Of a DNA stretch of 64,000 bases, positions 33,240 to 46,900 are shown one piece after another (within the stretch, counting starts at the first letter, position 1; every line of letters starts with the position of its first letter). The stretch is from Dioscorea cayenensis subsp. rotundata (Eukaryota > Streptophyta > Magnoliopsida > Dioscoreales > Dioscoreaceae): positions 18,953,257 through 19,017,256 of the forward strand of contig NC_052476.1 of the NCBI RefSeq assembly GCF_009730915.1, in the 5' to 3' direction. Made by a program: the position numbers and the translations under genes. The notes beneath the pieces are model-generated. The model had not been told where the DNA came from and made no database searches. It saw only the letters and a program-made list of their open reading frames with translations.

Positions 33240-35270
33240 CAAAATGTGTATTTGAACATTTAATCTATACAAATTATGTTGCTTATGTAACCCCATAAAA
33301 CAGAAATATTTGTATTTGTTTTAGAGTTTTTTCATATATCCCCTCAATATATATATTTTTTAATTTAATATTTATTTTATCCATGACGATAAAAATATGG
33401 TGTATGTAGAATTAAAATAGAATAGCCTTAGAATTTGTTTTTGGTCATTTTATATTTTTCAAATAAGAAATTTTTTATGCTTAATTTGTAATGATTAATA
33501 ATAAAATGATAATTTATTTATGCTTTTTCCCCTAGTTTATAGATATAAATTTTATGAAGTATTTATAGGGATTTACATGTAAACTTATCATAAAAAATTT
33601 TATTACACTCCATAATTTTTTAAATTACACACAATATACCCCTAAAAATATTGTCATGAACTCTCGCTCTATTAATTTTATAATCTTTACACTTTTATTG
33701 TAAGGGTATATTTGCATAAAAGCCAAAAGAGAAGTAAGAAAGTGCCTTTTTGCATGAATACCCCTCTAACTAAAAGTTTAAAGCAATAATAATGCCACCC
33801 GGCCAGTTCTGTAATTGTGAGGTTTTATTTGGGTTAAAATGCACAAATAAAAGATGTTTTAGTGGAAAGTGAGAAGGTTTCGGTTGATGAAGTTGGGTGT
33901 ACTAACAAAACAATATGTTTGAAAATTAGGATAAATTTTTTTTAAATCATGTTTAAATAAAAATAAAAATAACTACTATTTTTATTTTGAATATTTAATC
34001 TTATTTACCAAATTACCCTTCCCACATGTAGTGGCATTTTGGTAAAATAAAAATTATATATGAGAGAAACATGTGGATGATGTTGAATTTTTAGTTTTTT
34101 TTTTTTTTCATTTTTTTCAGTGGAGAATGAATTTTTATAGGAGTGTAATGAAAGAAAATAATAATTTTTAAAATTTTTTATAAACTTAAAAACAATTTAA
34201 GATCAAGATCAAATTAATTATACAAATTTAATGATTGAATTATTTGGGGTAAAAAAAAATTTTGGTTTATTTGAATAATTCAATAGGTTTTATTTAAAAT
34301 ATGAGAAATATAAATAAAACATCAAAACTAAATCGATGATCCATTTTCTGAATTTAAAATTATAAAAATATGTGTCAGTACTTGTAGCCGTAGGCTAGCT
34401 AAAATTGAAATATATTTGGAATATTATTAAAGTCCTAATTTTATTACAAAACTCCATCTAAAAACTAAAATAAATCAAATAAATAAAAAGACCAAAACTA
34501 AAATGTTTTTTTTTAACTCTTCTAATTTCTAAAAATTTAAAATAAATATCTTTTTCTTTTGCATTAAATTCATTTTAGTCAATGTAATTACATTATATTG
34601 TTCAATTTTATAAAATGGAAATTCTAATAAAATTTCATTAACAATGTTTTATGACAATAGTGCTGACTATTTGTATGGGTTGAAAACAGGTTATTGTAAT
34701 TTATTATGTTATTATTATAATGAACGGTTGAAAACAAAACACTGTTAATTGTGCATTGTTGATGTCACTACTTATATAAATTCATCGAGAGACGTACCTA
34801 GCAGACCAGTCCTCTCTACATATATATTTATTTACTTTTATTTTATTTTATTTTATTTGTTATGGTTAACCGAATTTTACATACCAATAAATTTAGTTAT
34901 TTTATAAAAATTTATAAAAAAATTAGTTGTTTTTACAGAATTACCCCCTAATTTATATATTTTATATTTTTCTTTCATATTTAATTTTTATAAAAATGTT
35001 GATAAAATATTAAGTATAATTTAAAAAAATATTATTTTTTTATGTCAAAAAATAACAAATAAAAAGAATATAGATATTGTGACAGATAAAAAAAAACTGG
35101 AGTATTTATTTATTTTCCAAAATTTTGATATATATATATATATATAAATTAATATTCTTGAAAAAGAGTTCATGGTCATGGAGTTATGCGCAGATGATTC
35201 TTCATTAATTCAATATTTGCAGTCATGGAAGCCATGATCAAACCCTAAATTCATGATCAAATCACTCCAA
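33240..35270. other. AT-rich spacer between divergent genes
   Basis: About 2 kb between EXO84C (-) and the OTU gene (+). Very AT-rich, poly-T/poly-A runs, one short (AT)n near 35130. No ORF or transposon end recognised. It should contain both promoters. Confidence 0.5.
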
Positions 35271-35312
35271 ATATGTGCACTTCTCCGCCTTCCTGAATCC
35301 CTTTCAAGAATT

Positions 35313-35696
35313 GTGAGCCCTTTTCTCCATCTTTTTCTTAGCTTTTATTTGATATTCTTATTAAAAGGTGAGATTTTTTAGGGGAAAGTGATCTTTTCTG
35401 GTGTTCAATTTGTTTTTGGATCATGTATCTTTGTCAGTTTTCTAGGTTTGGTGATTGGTGTGCAGAAAGATTACATCTTGTTCGTGTTTTCATTTAAGAT
35501 CTATTCATTGGTTCATTTTTCATGTGAGGGTGTTTGGATTGGGGCAAAGAATGGAGAAGATGAAAAACAAGCAGGAAATTTTTATTTTTTTGAAGGAAGT
35601 GTTTTGATAGAATCTCTCTCACTGTTATTGATTGATTTCGGTGTTCTTTTGTGTTTCTGAAGATAATATCAATGTTTTGTTTTTGTTTCTTTACAG
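35313..35696 (+). other. Probable 5' UTR intron of the OTU gene
   Basis: Donor GTGAGC at 35313 and acceptor TTTACAG ending 35696 bound a T-rich stretch upstream of the start codon. A 90-codon open frame at 35388-35660 lies wholly within it and is not considered a gene. Confidence 0.5.
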
Positions 35697-35784
35697 TTGC
35701 TTGATCAATTAGATTGAGTTGATCTCATCTGCTGAAACTGTGTACAAGTAGTGATTGTGGTTGGAATGTTTTGTTCGATTTAGC

Positions 35785-38700
35785 ATGTCTGAACAACCTG
35801 ATTATGCGCATCAAGGATCTAGCTCAAGTATAGGTAGCAGTGTCCAAGATATTGAGGATGAAGTAACAATTGGTAGCATTTTAGCTGATAAAAATCAGAA
35901 TTCTGGCCGAAGCCTGGGGAAACGCCTCTCTCATTTGGGATCTATTCCGGTACTGTGTGTTCTCTTTCTTGATGCATTTCCTCATTAATTGATCATGTTG
36001 TTTGTGATATATGTGGTTGTATCATGTGTGGACATTCTGGTACTAATTTCTTGTGCATAGTATTTTCCCATTATCCATTGCCATTTTGTATTGGTGGTTG
36101 ATATTAGGTCCTAGCAAAACCTACATGTTATCCCCTCAGTAATTGTCTCTTTTCACCATTAAACCTTTCTTGTTTCTAGATCAAAACTGAAACTTTAGCT
36201 TGCGGCGGTTCTGATCAGTGGTTTTGAAAATGGCAGATTAATCTCTTCCAATTGTATACATATGAATTTTAGTTTGGTTTTTTGCTGAGCGATTTATGCT
36301 TAATGAATTCTACTCATATCCATCACTTGCTTATGTTGTCTAAAGTATTTTTTTATGGTGCCCTTTCCCTTTTAATTCAGAATAGATAGTCAGAATAGTT
36401 TATGTGTTTCCAGCGATTAAGTTCGTTGTAAAGCTCAATTGTGGCTTATTATGTGCAAGATGAACTTGTTGGAACTAAATGTCAGTCATAAGGAAAATTC
36501 CATATAACACAACTGCTAATGTTTTCTCTTCGATTACGTTGTGGTATCTATACATCATGTTGATTGTTCTACCTGACAATTGACTATGTATAAAAGAGTT
36601 CCAAAGTATCATGGGTTTGACTTGATATTAAAAAAATAATAATAATAATAGAGATCAAAAGTTTACAATCAGATTTCAAAATATGATGATGATGATTAGT
36701 GGTGATTTTTTTTTTATATATATTTATTTACATTTTGATTTTAGAATCAATTTCTTACTAGTATCAACATGCGTGCCTATATGTCTTCTATGGTTTCCTA
36801 ACAAAAAACTTCTGTGTGTTTTTCCTTAATGATGAACAGCACACTCCTCGGGTTAATGGTGAAATTCCAGATGTTGATGATGCAACTTTGGATCATGAGA
36901 GGCTGCTAGAAAGGTTATGATAAAAAAAAATACTATAATTACCCTTGTGATTTTAACTTTATGTTTCCTTTTGCTTTGGTTGTTTGTGTTGCTCTCTTTT
37001 TGAATTTTAGCTTGGTAATAATTGATCGAATTTTCTTCCTTTTCTCTTTTATTATGACCCAGGGCATTGACTTGGAATCAAATTGAGTAATCTCTAATGT
37101 AAAGCATTGTGGAAATAATTGGCTAAAGTTAGTAATGTTGAATTCTTTTAATTGACAGGGAATGGATTATACAAGATTGCATAATTTAAAGTTCCGTATG
37201 GCATTTTTTATTTTATCCTTTAGATGAGTTTGACTTTGTGTGCATTGAGATACTTCTGCAAAATATATGTACTAATTTGATGAATGCATGTTCTATATTT
37301 TAGTCCATGTCTGCTTGTGCATCTCAAGTGAATTTTGTTTCGTTTTTATTTACTTGCTGTACATTCTTATGTTATATTTTCATTATCATCAGATTAACGA
37401 CATATGGTTTAGCTGAAATGCAAGTTGAAGGAGATGGAAACTGCCAGGTTTGTTGTGTAAAATTCATGCCAAAAAAAGAAAGAACAAAATAATGGGTAGC
37501 TCGTACTTAATTACTGAATTAGCCTGTAAAAGGAAGCAACATCATTATTAATTAACGATTGGTTAGTCTTTATATTCCGTTTCTTAGGTTTTATTATATT
37601 ACTAAACAGTTTCGAGCTCTAGCCGATCAACTTTTCCGCAATCCTGACTATCACAAACATGTACGAAAGGCAGTTGTAAAACAGGTAAAAATTTATACTC
37701 TGTTTCTTTTCTCCTTTTTTTTTTTAATATGTGCTGATTATTCTGAATGTTTTTTTCCTATCCTTTATCACATTTTCAATATGTTTCTTCTAGTTATGCT
37801 TTTCCTAATTTTTTTCTTTTTTTGGGTCAATTGAAATTACTTTCTACTGTTTGAAGGTTGTTTGGTAAATCCAAACGTAATAGTTATTCTCTCTTTCTCT
37901 TGTTTTTTTTCTTCAGCTCAAACACTTTAGGAAATTTTATGAAAGCTATGTTCCAATGGACTATAAAACTTATCTGAAAAATATGAAAAGGTTCGGCTAT
38001 TTGGTTCTCTCTTTTTCACACACTTAACATGCTTCTTGTTTATTTCTTATTGAATATACATCATTCTGGCTCAGGACTGGTGAATGGGGAGACCATGTTA
38101 CCTTGCAAGCAGCAGCAGACCGGGTAATAATGCTTTTCTTTTTTTTTGTATTCTTTAACTTCTGGTATCTGGTTTATGTCTGACTCTTCTTATGATTATT
38201 TTTCTATGTGAATGAGTTGTAAGGACCTGATGAAATTATCAACAGAGATGTATCAAAACAGATGTTAATTTACAAACACCACGCAAACCATTGTTTCATT
38301 GAAGCAAAGATGAACTATTAAAAATCCGGCAAGCTATGTCATTTCTTTGATAATATTGTGTATAATAATACCTTTGTGTTGCAACAGTACGAGTTAGTCT
38401 TAAGTCTCATGAAGACCTGTTATTACCATTATAAAATTACGAATGGATTTCATTCAAGGAAGCTCTACATGATATGTCATTTCATTCATTTGATTGAATG
38501 AACCATTTATCTCTTTCTTTCATCTGTTGCAGTTTGGTGCCAAAATCTGCTTGCTTACATCATTTAGAGATACTTGCCTAGTCGAAATTATTCCTAAAGA
38601 GCAAAATCCAGCTAAAGGTAATCAATTCGCCTTTTTTTGTCAGTGAGAAATTTGTTTTTCAACACACAACATCATCATCATTTACTACTCTTAGCTATGA

Positions 38701-39073
38701 CGTCATAATCCTTGCATTTGTTATATGTTTGTTTTCACGATCACGTCCTCGCTTGTGAATTTGTACATGAATATGCCGGGAATTTTAACTCATGAATTTT
38801 AGAGGTAAATCATTGTGTGAGATTCTTCCAATCATGATGAATTACATTTCTTGCCATGTTATTACAGAGCTTTGGCTAAGCTTTTGGAGTGAAGTGCACT
38901 ATAACTCTTTGTATGGAGCTGACGGTAAATAACCCGATCTTTTTATTCATTCTCTCTTGCAATTGGATGTTGTTTTAATTTTTTGTTTTCATATAATTGA
39001 TACATATTTCTTGTAATTTTCCCATGCAGATCTTCCAACTCGAGTAGCGAAGAAAAAACACTGGCTTTTTTAA
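35785..39073 (+). CDS. OTU-domain deubiquitinase, small type (225 aa)
   Basis: A cysteine protease that removes ubiquitin from proteins, similar to the short plant OTU enzymes (OTU11/OTU12 size class). Nine coding exons: 35785-35949, 36840-36913, 37393-37447, 37610-37684, 37917-37990, 38075-38123, 38533-38617, 38868-38924 and 39030-39073; all GT-AG, phases agree and the total is divisible by three. About the first 80 residues are low-complexity and acidic (SSSSIGSSVQDIEDE). The OTU fold starts at LTTYGLAEMQVEGDGNC with catalytic Asp and Cys in DGNC. It continues through FRALADQLF, HKHVRKAVVKQ, GEWGDHVTLQAAADR and LLTSFRDT to the catalytic His in SEVHYNSLYG. The ATG at 35785 is chosen because no upstream in-frame ATG exists. 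The C-terminus is basic (RVAKKKHWLF). Confidence 0.9.
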
Positions 39074-39362
39074 ACAGAGGGTTCGAGCCCGGGAACTGTA
39101 TCATTGTTGCAAATATATATATGTAAAGCTTGTATTTTGTGTGGGATATGCATCTTAGTTTCTTAGCATGTACACCATCATTTGATAAAGAGTTTTAACA
39201 CATTGTTGTAAAACAGTAAAAATTTCGATTCTTTGTGAACTACTGTGGCTTAGAATGATGAATTTATGTAATAAATTGAAGATGTTTTTTTTTTAGCATC
39301 TCAATTTTTGCTTGTTGCTATTGGATTATGTATTCCGACAGGATAGAAAAGAGGACGATGAT

Positions 39363-40050
39363 TGATAAGTGCTTGAGTGAACATGTTTTTATGCATATTT
39401 TACATACATTGAGCATCATATTTTATACGGTTTATGTCTCATTTTACGTGTATTGGGTGTTCTTTTATACATATAGGTTGTGAAGGCATTGGGAATTCAA
39501 AGGAGGCGAAGATAGGCTATCATGGCATAATATTGGGAGTTAACTTGTACAAATCGAGTTGGAAGACACAAGAGGTTCGTGTATGAGGAGATGTGTGCCA
39601 ACTTCCATAGTTTTGCAAAGCCAAGTTATTAATGGAAGGGCACAAAAGGCAGCCATGTCTCCACATTCCTCCTCTTTGTAAAAGATTTCAAGACCTTTTC
39701 AAGGCGCATTGATGAAGGAAAAAGTTGTATAGCCTACCGTATGATTGTGTGCCGATCGTATGGCCTTAAGAGGAGAATGTTTATCATCGGCGTTGTGGAA
39801 ATCAGCATAGCAAAAAAATCATGTAGCGAGATTCGCATTCACGCCCCGCAGCGGAAATTCCGCGCCGCGTGGAAATTCCTGCACCCTACAGGCGGCGTGG
39901 AGGCCGCGTGACGCGATGTGAGGGCTATAAATCACCTTTTGGCGATTCTAAAGGGACTTTTGCGGAGCTTTGAGGATAGACATTGAGAGAGAGGCGGCTA
40001 GGAAAAATGTGGCCTTCTCATAAAAGATAAATGAAATTGCTCTTCTTCTC
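39363..40050 (+). mobile_element. LTR-like fragment, possibly a solo LTR
   Basis: Starts TGATAAGTGCTTGAGTG, a type of start seen in plant gypsy LTRs. It becomes GC-rich (39840-39920), carries GCTATAAATCACC near 39925 like an LTR promoter, and fades near a poly-T at about 40055. No coding region or second LTR is nearby. Right end and target duplication not fixed. Confidence 0.4.
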
Positions 40051-40504
40051 CTTTATTTTTTTTTTTTTAATATCTCATGATTTTTTTAAAATTTTATTTT
40101 ACTAGTCATCCTCTGAACAATTTTTTTTATATTTTAACTTTGAATTACAATATGTGAAAATAACATTTTAACTCCCTTATAAGAAAATTTGCTAATTTAG
40201 AATGCATGTTATTAGATGCTATATATTAATGTGGCACTACTTTCTATTTTTAATTATAAAAATCCATCATTTTTTAATTAAAATCAATTATATATATTTA
40301 ATAAGCAATACATAAACTATAGAGAATGAAACATGTGCATGAACAGTGTCAAAATCATGGCATTGGGTAATTGGTTGATTTATATTTTGAGGGTACAAAT
40401 AGTTAACAGTTGTGATTATTTTGAATACTATTCCGATGATGATCGGACGGTTTCGATGAGAATACTGTAAATTCAATTTTATAACTATTTAAAATAGGTA
40501 TAAA

Positions 40505-40822
40505 TATCAAAATGGTCCCTCTATTTTTTATTTTCCGCCCTTTTAGTCCCTCTAATATAAAATCTGCCTTTTTGGTCCTTGTATTTACACATTTTTGTCC
40601 TTTAATTGTAAAATTCGCTCTTTTGGTTTTCGTATTTACACATTTTCATTCTTTTTGGTTCCTCTAATTCATCAACTGGAAGGACCAAAATGGCAGATCT
40701 GTCAATTAGAGGAATCAAAAAGACAAAAATATAAAAATACGAGGACAAAAAAGGCAGATTTTATATTAGATGGATTAAAAGGATGAAAACGTAAAATAAA
40801 GAGACTATTTTGATATTTTGAC
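40505..40822. mobile_element. MITE with long terminal inverted repeats
   Basis: The left half (ATATCAAAATGGTCCCTCTA ...) is mirrored by the right half (... AGAGACTATTTTGATATTTT). The inverted similarity extends over more than 100 bp per side with scattered mismatches, so the whole element can fold into one hairpin. No coding capacity. Long terminal repeats suggest a Mutator-like or foldback type, but no target duplication was settled. Confidence 0.7.
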
Positions 40823-41058
40823 TTTTATAATACTATGATATCACTGTTTACTGGATGATTTTGCAACAGTTGATTTTGAATCCAACGGTGAGTTACAATT
40901 TGTAGATCACTGGCCCCTATTTATTATATTTCCTTCATAAATCCTTAAATGGCAACTAAAATAGTGCTATGATATCTTCCAAATAAAATAACAAAACAAC
41001 ATTAATCATAATTACCTTGCAATTGGGTTCATCAACATTAATCATGTCAGCAATTTCT

Positions 41059-42340
41059 TCACAAAACTTTGGAATCACAAGAAATATTAATAGTACCATA
41101 ACTTATACTCTCAAGACTCAAAGCCGAAAAATCGGTCATCCAACTCTTAGGACCATCATAATTTTCGCCTTTTAGATTATAAGCATAAGAAGCCATTCCT
41201 ACATTCATGTCACAAGAACTCTTGATTCCCATTTTTATCATTTTCTCTGTTCTTTCAAACACTATAAGGCTCGAAAATGTCGAAAAACTATTGCCGACAA
41301 ACACATCAGCTCTTAAGCATACTTCATAGTCAATAGCCGATCGAAAAAGATACGAATACTTGTTATAAACATCCCATACTCTTAATTTCTTTTTCTCGCA
41401 TGGAATCAACCCTTCTTCCCAACCAATCAATATCGAATCATCGGCTAAAAGACCGTCGGCGATTGCAAGATAAACGATGATCGGTTTATTTACGCCTCGA
41501 ATGTGTTTTACTTTCTGCATGATCTCTTGTTTACTGCTACATATTTGATTTATGCTGAGTCTCTGCTCAAGTTTCTTGCAATGTATCATCCAATCTTTTT
41601 CGATTCTCATATGGACAGCTAAATATGGCACGGATTGGTTCGTATTACTGAAATTTCGACTTGTTGCATTGAAACTGAATTCTTGAATCTTCGAAACAAC
41701 TTTGGTGGCCTCATTTTGAATTTCTTCAACAAATGCCAAGCACTCGAAGATCTTTGCGTATTCTACAACAGACCAATGATCATGCCAAAGAAATGGATTC
41801 TTTTCCAACAATTCGAATGACTTCAAATTTATCGATCGAGTATTCACTGCATTCGGCCAATTGATTCATGTCTCTTTCTTTAGTCCATTTTCTACCACTT
41901 CCTTTTCGAAGCTCAAATGGTTCGGTATCATTTATAAGTTCAGAGTACCGACTTAAATGGACGAAACCATGACAAAGAGAATTGAACCTTTCATACTGAA
42001 AAACCTTATCAAATGAGATAGATTCCAATAAATCAATCTCTTTGTAAAACAGAGAAGAACTCAAACTAGGCATCAAGAGAGACCGGTTCAAGAATCTCGC
42101 TGTTAAACAAGCCCTTGCAAATGCTATTTTCTGATTGTTTAAACCCCAAACAATCTGAGGAACCTCCAAAAACTTATCTTTCCTGATTGAATTCTGAAAC
42201 TTTGAATTACTGAAACTCGATGTCGAATAAATACCATTGTTTTGATGAATAATCACAGTCTTGAGTGACAAAAATATGAACACCAAAATGAAGCATATCC
42301 AAACAATGAGGTGTCTAAAACTCAGAAAATGCATTGCCAT
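41059..42340 (-). CDS. Plant O-fucosyltransferase (OFT1/O-FucT23 type), frameshifted
   Basis: A GDP-fucose protein O-fucosyltransferase-like enzyme, expected in the Golgi. The single coding exon starts MAMHFLSFRHLIV and has one membrane anchor at residues about 11-27 (type II). It continues with EVPQIVWGLNNQKIAFARAC, the first donor-binding-like block. Further conserved parts are FQYERFN, VPYLAVHMRIEKDWMIHCKK, YLAIADGLL, and near the end VCLRADVFVGNSFSTFSSLI. Overall it most resembles Arabidopsis At3g05320, reported to act in pollen-tube growth (from memory). One extra base at about 41800 (GGAAAAGAATCC on the minus strand) separates the two halves; ignoring it gives IVGKNPFLWHDHW. A 5' UTR intron is likely (42458-42705). 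Either an assembly error or a recent knock-out. Confidence 0.8.
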
Positions 42341-42457
42341 CCCTTCTCATTCAGATTTGATTATAATCTTCCCAAACATGCAGAAAAATCACAGAATGAA
42401 ATTTAATGAAATCATACTCACAACAATATCCTCAATCTTCAGCAGATGTTCTCTCCT

Positions 42458-42705
42458 CTGCAAACAGAAACACCAAATTTATCTAATCAAATAAACAGAA
42501 TAAACAGAAAGTGGCAGTAGATAATCAAGACAAATCCATTATCTCATATAAATCTAAAAACCAACAAAAAGAATTTTGAACATGCAACAAACAAACAAAG
42601 CATAGCATGACAGAAAAACAAATGATTCAAAGATAAACAAAAGACATCATGCAATAGCATTTAAAGTAACAATTAAAAGAAAAGGGGAATGAAGAGAATC
42701 TTACA
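42458..42705 (-). other. Probable 5' UTR intron of the O-fucosyltransferase gene
   Basis: On the minus strand a CACT|GTAAGA donor and TTTGCAG|AGG acceptor enclose T/G-rich DNA just upstream of the coding exon. Confidence 0.45.
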
Positions 42706-42919
42706 GTGATAAGAGAAATGGAAAGATGAGGGCCATGATGGGGCCATTGACATGGAAATGACACAGGTAGAAAGAGTGAAAAGAAAGTAAATGAAGTTGT
42801 CTTTTTGTTGTTGTAAATTTGTAGTTTACAATTTTGTTGTTGATAGTATTATTCCAAAGGGAGAGAGGATGAACAGCTTTTCCAGGTGCAGTTTCTGAAT
42901 GACTTCTGATAAAGGACAA

Positions 42920-43435
42920 GACAATGCCAAAAAAAAAACAGTAAAGTGGGGTTATCCTTCCTAGGGTTTTTTTACAGGGGCATTTATGTCACTTTGTTCT
43001 TATTTGTTGATTTAAAAAAAATTTATTATACTAGATTATTGTTTTCATTGTTCATGATCTATCTATTTCGCCGTCATGTTTACTGTCTATTCATGTTTAC
43101 TGTCTATTTATGCTAACGTGATCGATGTAAATAATACCACATGTTGACCACGTCAGCATAAATAGGAATACAAATATGAGCATAAATAGAAATACAAATA
43201 TGAGGACCGTTTCGAATTAGATCAATTGGATGCATTTGAAATTATATAGAACCTGAAAAAAAAAATAAAGCAAAAGAAAAATACAAAAATTAAAAAATTA
43301 CATTTTGAAAAGTACTAAAACTGAATGGAAAATTACTTTGTTTTTTTTTTAATTTAGGGTCTTAACCAGTCAGGAGTGGTTGCCTCAATTAGGAGAAATT
43401 CTTGAGTATTTATTTATGATAAAACAAACAAAGAA

Positions 43436-43471
<36 letters not shown>

Positions 43472-43640
43472 AATATATCATAACAAGACTACATCCCCAC
43501 ATTCAGTAAATTTCACCAAACCCACAAAACAACAAATTAAGTTGAGTGGAACTTATAATGCAACATGCTACAAAATTTGATGGTTTGAGCAGGACCTATT
43601 GAGCTATTGAGTTATTGCTCATAAAGTGTATACAAAAATT
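42920..43640. other. Intergenic, with (ATT)n at 43436-43470
   Basis: AT-rich spacer. Near 43060-43110 a short direct repeat (GTTTACTGTCTATT twice) and near 43155-43200 another (AATAGGAATACAAATATGAG-like, twice) are visible. No gene. Confidence 0.5.
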
Positions 43641-43906
43641 TGAAAGCATGTTACAGAGATGACATTTAAACCTCCAAGAGAAAACATAATTTCAACTCAA
43701 GCTCTTCAGCATTCAAGATATTGAGAGTTATCCAGCATCAACACTACCATCTTATCTATCTCCTGTTTTGTAAAAGAAAAAGGAGGCAAATTAATATAAT
43801 GTTCAGAATCCACCTGATAAACTCAAAGATTAAATAAAAAGAATGTAATTTCACTTAAATGATTCAACATGAGAAATTTTAAGTTTGTGAGGTTTGTATG
43901 AAAAAT

Positions 43907-46900
43907 TCACCTCTTCTTGATTTTATATGGAGCGAGTAAACCTCGCTTCTGAATACTCTTGAATCGATCTCTTGAGAGATTGCAGCAACCCTTCATTGAA
44001 CAAACAGAGATATGTTAATTTTATAATATCAACTGGTTGTGGCTGGATGTAATTCATAGCTAAAGAAAGAACACCTTCAGCTTCCGAAGAGAGCCAGAGA
44101 TTTCTTCAGTTAAGAGAACTTGAGGAGGAGCTGGTTCAAATCTGTCAAATGGAGGACAAGATTTCAGCAAAACCAAAACTGGACTGCAAATCAACATTGT
44201 GAATCACATTCTAAACTTCTTCCTCTCTTTTGCATGTGCAATGACCCAAGTTCATTTTTTCAAAGATGGCTAATGTTTTGAGGCGTAGTACTTAATTTAG
44301 TCAATAAGTCATAGCTTGAAAACTTTGGGAGTTTAGTGTTTCAAATTGATAGACATCATCAAAATCTTTCAGCAAGATGACAACAATCTCCAGACATTCT
44401 CATTATAGGAGGAACATGAAGCACTGATTAACAATGGCATCACAAATATCTATACATAGTTTCCTGTGTTATGATGGTTAACAATAACCTATTACACAGA
44501 CTTGTATAAGATAGTTACAAAACAGTGGCATGTGATATAGCTGTCCGTAATTATATTTGGTATAGCATCTTATTAAAAACTTCATATTTGCAAGCTAGAA
44601 AGTTTACAGTTCAGATGTATATTTAGCAAGTAAGCATTCTAGAAGGAAATAAAATTGATGTTTTAAGAAATAGAACAAGTTAAGAGAAACTTTAGATAAA
44701 TGAGAAAATTTTACTTGAACTTTCCCAAACGAGGTGGTCCAGACTTGAGCCTCTCTTGTCTAGCTACCATTCGTCTTACATGTCTTCTGTTTTTGTCTTC
44801 ATCCTCCTTGGCTATTTCTTCAATTATATCTGATAAACTGTCCAAGGGGAAAAAGGCAAAAGAAAACATTAAAAATGAACACTTTAGGAACTAATTTCCT
44901 CATGTAAATCAAGTGCCCAAGCATAAAAATGTTACCAATCAATTTCCTTGTGCACATGGTTGATCTTCTTCGCTTCAGCTTCTGTTCTCAATTGCTCTTT
45001 GCGCCTGGCTCTTCGATTTAACTCCACTCTGGTTACCCTCTTAACTATTGACTTCCTGAACAAAGTTATATAAAGAGAAGACTTCAACAGAAAATTTTAG
45101 CTATCTTAAAGCATTTGGAAGCTTATCCATTGAATCTGAGAAAAGCAGGTTTGAGTAATAAGTGAATCAGAAGCTCAAGCCAAAACTAGGCCAGATGTCT
45201 ATCCAGCTCAGCAGAGTCTAGAAGTACAAATGATAAAAAACTGCTATAAATAAAGCATTCAGACTTCTAAACCTTTGTGCATTTAACTCATCAGCTGCAT
45301 TATCTGCGTCTTCATCTACGTCATTCTCATTTCCATCATCAGCATCAAGAAAATACCTCTGAAAGTCAATTTACTGACCATTAGCATAAGCAGGGAACTA
45401 TAGCAACTGTTACATTAAGAAGAAGCCTACACTTGCTCCTTTATTTTGCTATAATGATCAAACGAAAACCAAGGAAAGACAGCGAGTTACGGCATGAGAT
45501 TACTCACATCTTCCTCTTCAAGTACTTCACCAGTGACAATAAGTGGCACTGGCTCAGGTTGTAATTCCCTCTTATAGATCTTTTGCATCTCAACTGCAAC
45601 TGCTTGAGCCAATGAATCCTATAGTGACATCGTTATTGGTAAATGAGAGTAAAAAAATGAAAAAAAAAAATCACAAATTCAATGACTGCATATTAAATAA
45701 AAAAATTACTTGATGAGCTTCAAATGGAGGATTGAATGAACATCCAGGTGGCTCAACTTCAACAGCTGGAATATGAGATGCCGCATTCTGTAAAGAGCAT
45801 CAACAACCGAATACAAAAGGCCATGAATTTCAGAACATTGTGAAAATTAATAAGAAATAGCACAAACACAGTCCCAATAACATTGCCATTAAGTCAACTA
45901 AGCACTATGGTGTAAACATGTGAAGTACCGGTCAAAACATCAACCACCATAATTTTCATGGAACACACAGGGCCCAAGAACCATGCCATGCATAGATTTC
46001 AGATAGCTTGTTGTGCTCCATTCAATCTAATTGAAAACAAACAGCCTAATAAATGTTTAAAATATCAGACATGCTAAGAGTCTAAACCCATGAGGTGCTT
46101 GCCTTCAAATTCATGCAATCAATTCAAAAGAACTAACCTACCACGGTTGTTAACAATTAACTACATTACAATAAAAAACACTAGTCCAAGGTCGCCATGG
46201 TATTAGTTTCTAATTTCGCCAGCAAACGCATTGGTCTTTCCAAAGCATTGAACAAATAAAATGTCCTGCAGTTTGCTATTTCCTTAATAAAAGCACAACT
46301 AAGCATGCAATTACATAATTGTCTAAGATTCATAGAACTTTACCTTTTTGATCTTCCCATTGATTTCATCTGCAAAGTTTACAAAGAAAAATTTGCTAAA
46401 TGAACCGATTCATACTTGAACACACACACACACACACACAACCACACACACAAATAAAATTCAATGAAAAATCAACCGAATGCTTAAGCAAGGCAGGACC
46501 TTTTTCACTCCATAAGTCAAGGTTTTCAGAATCCAGACCCTCGTCGACCTAAACAACATCAAACAAAACCCAGAAACGAATAAGAACTTCAGATATAATC
46601 CAAAACAAAGCAACACCTCTAATAAATCAAATATACCTTAGAAGTAACCAGCGCTTGAGATTTATCCTCGTAGGCCTTCTCTTTCTTCCTCTTCGATGAT
46701 TTCTTCAGAGTAGAAGATGGAACAGGCTGAACAAACTCATTTTTCTGAAGAATCAACTCGTAATTGAGAACTTTCTCTCTTTTCTTCTCAATCTTCCTCT
46801 TAGGCGGGAGATCTACAAGAGAAAAAACGAATAAACAACAACAACAACAACAACAAAAAGAACAATCAAACTGCGTGAATTTCTCTAAACTAGATGAAGA

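Noticed and set aside
35388-35660. 90-codon + strand frame before the OTU start
   Set aside because: T-rich, no homology, and enclosed by good splice signals for a 5' UTR intron.
12180-41805. Programmed frameshifting as explanation for the single-base shifts
   Set aside because: No shared slippery sequence or downstream structure is evident, the families are not known to frameshift, and homopolymer context suggests sequence error.
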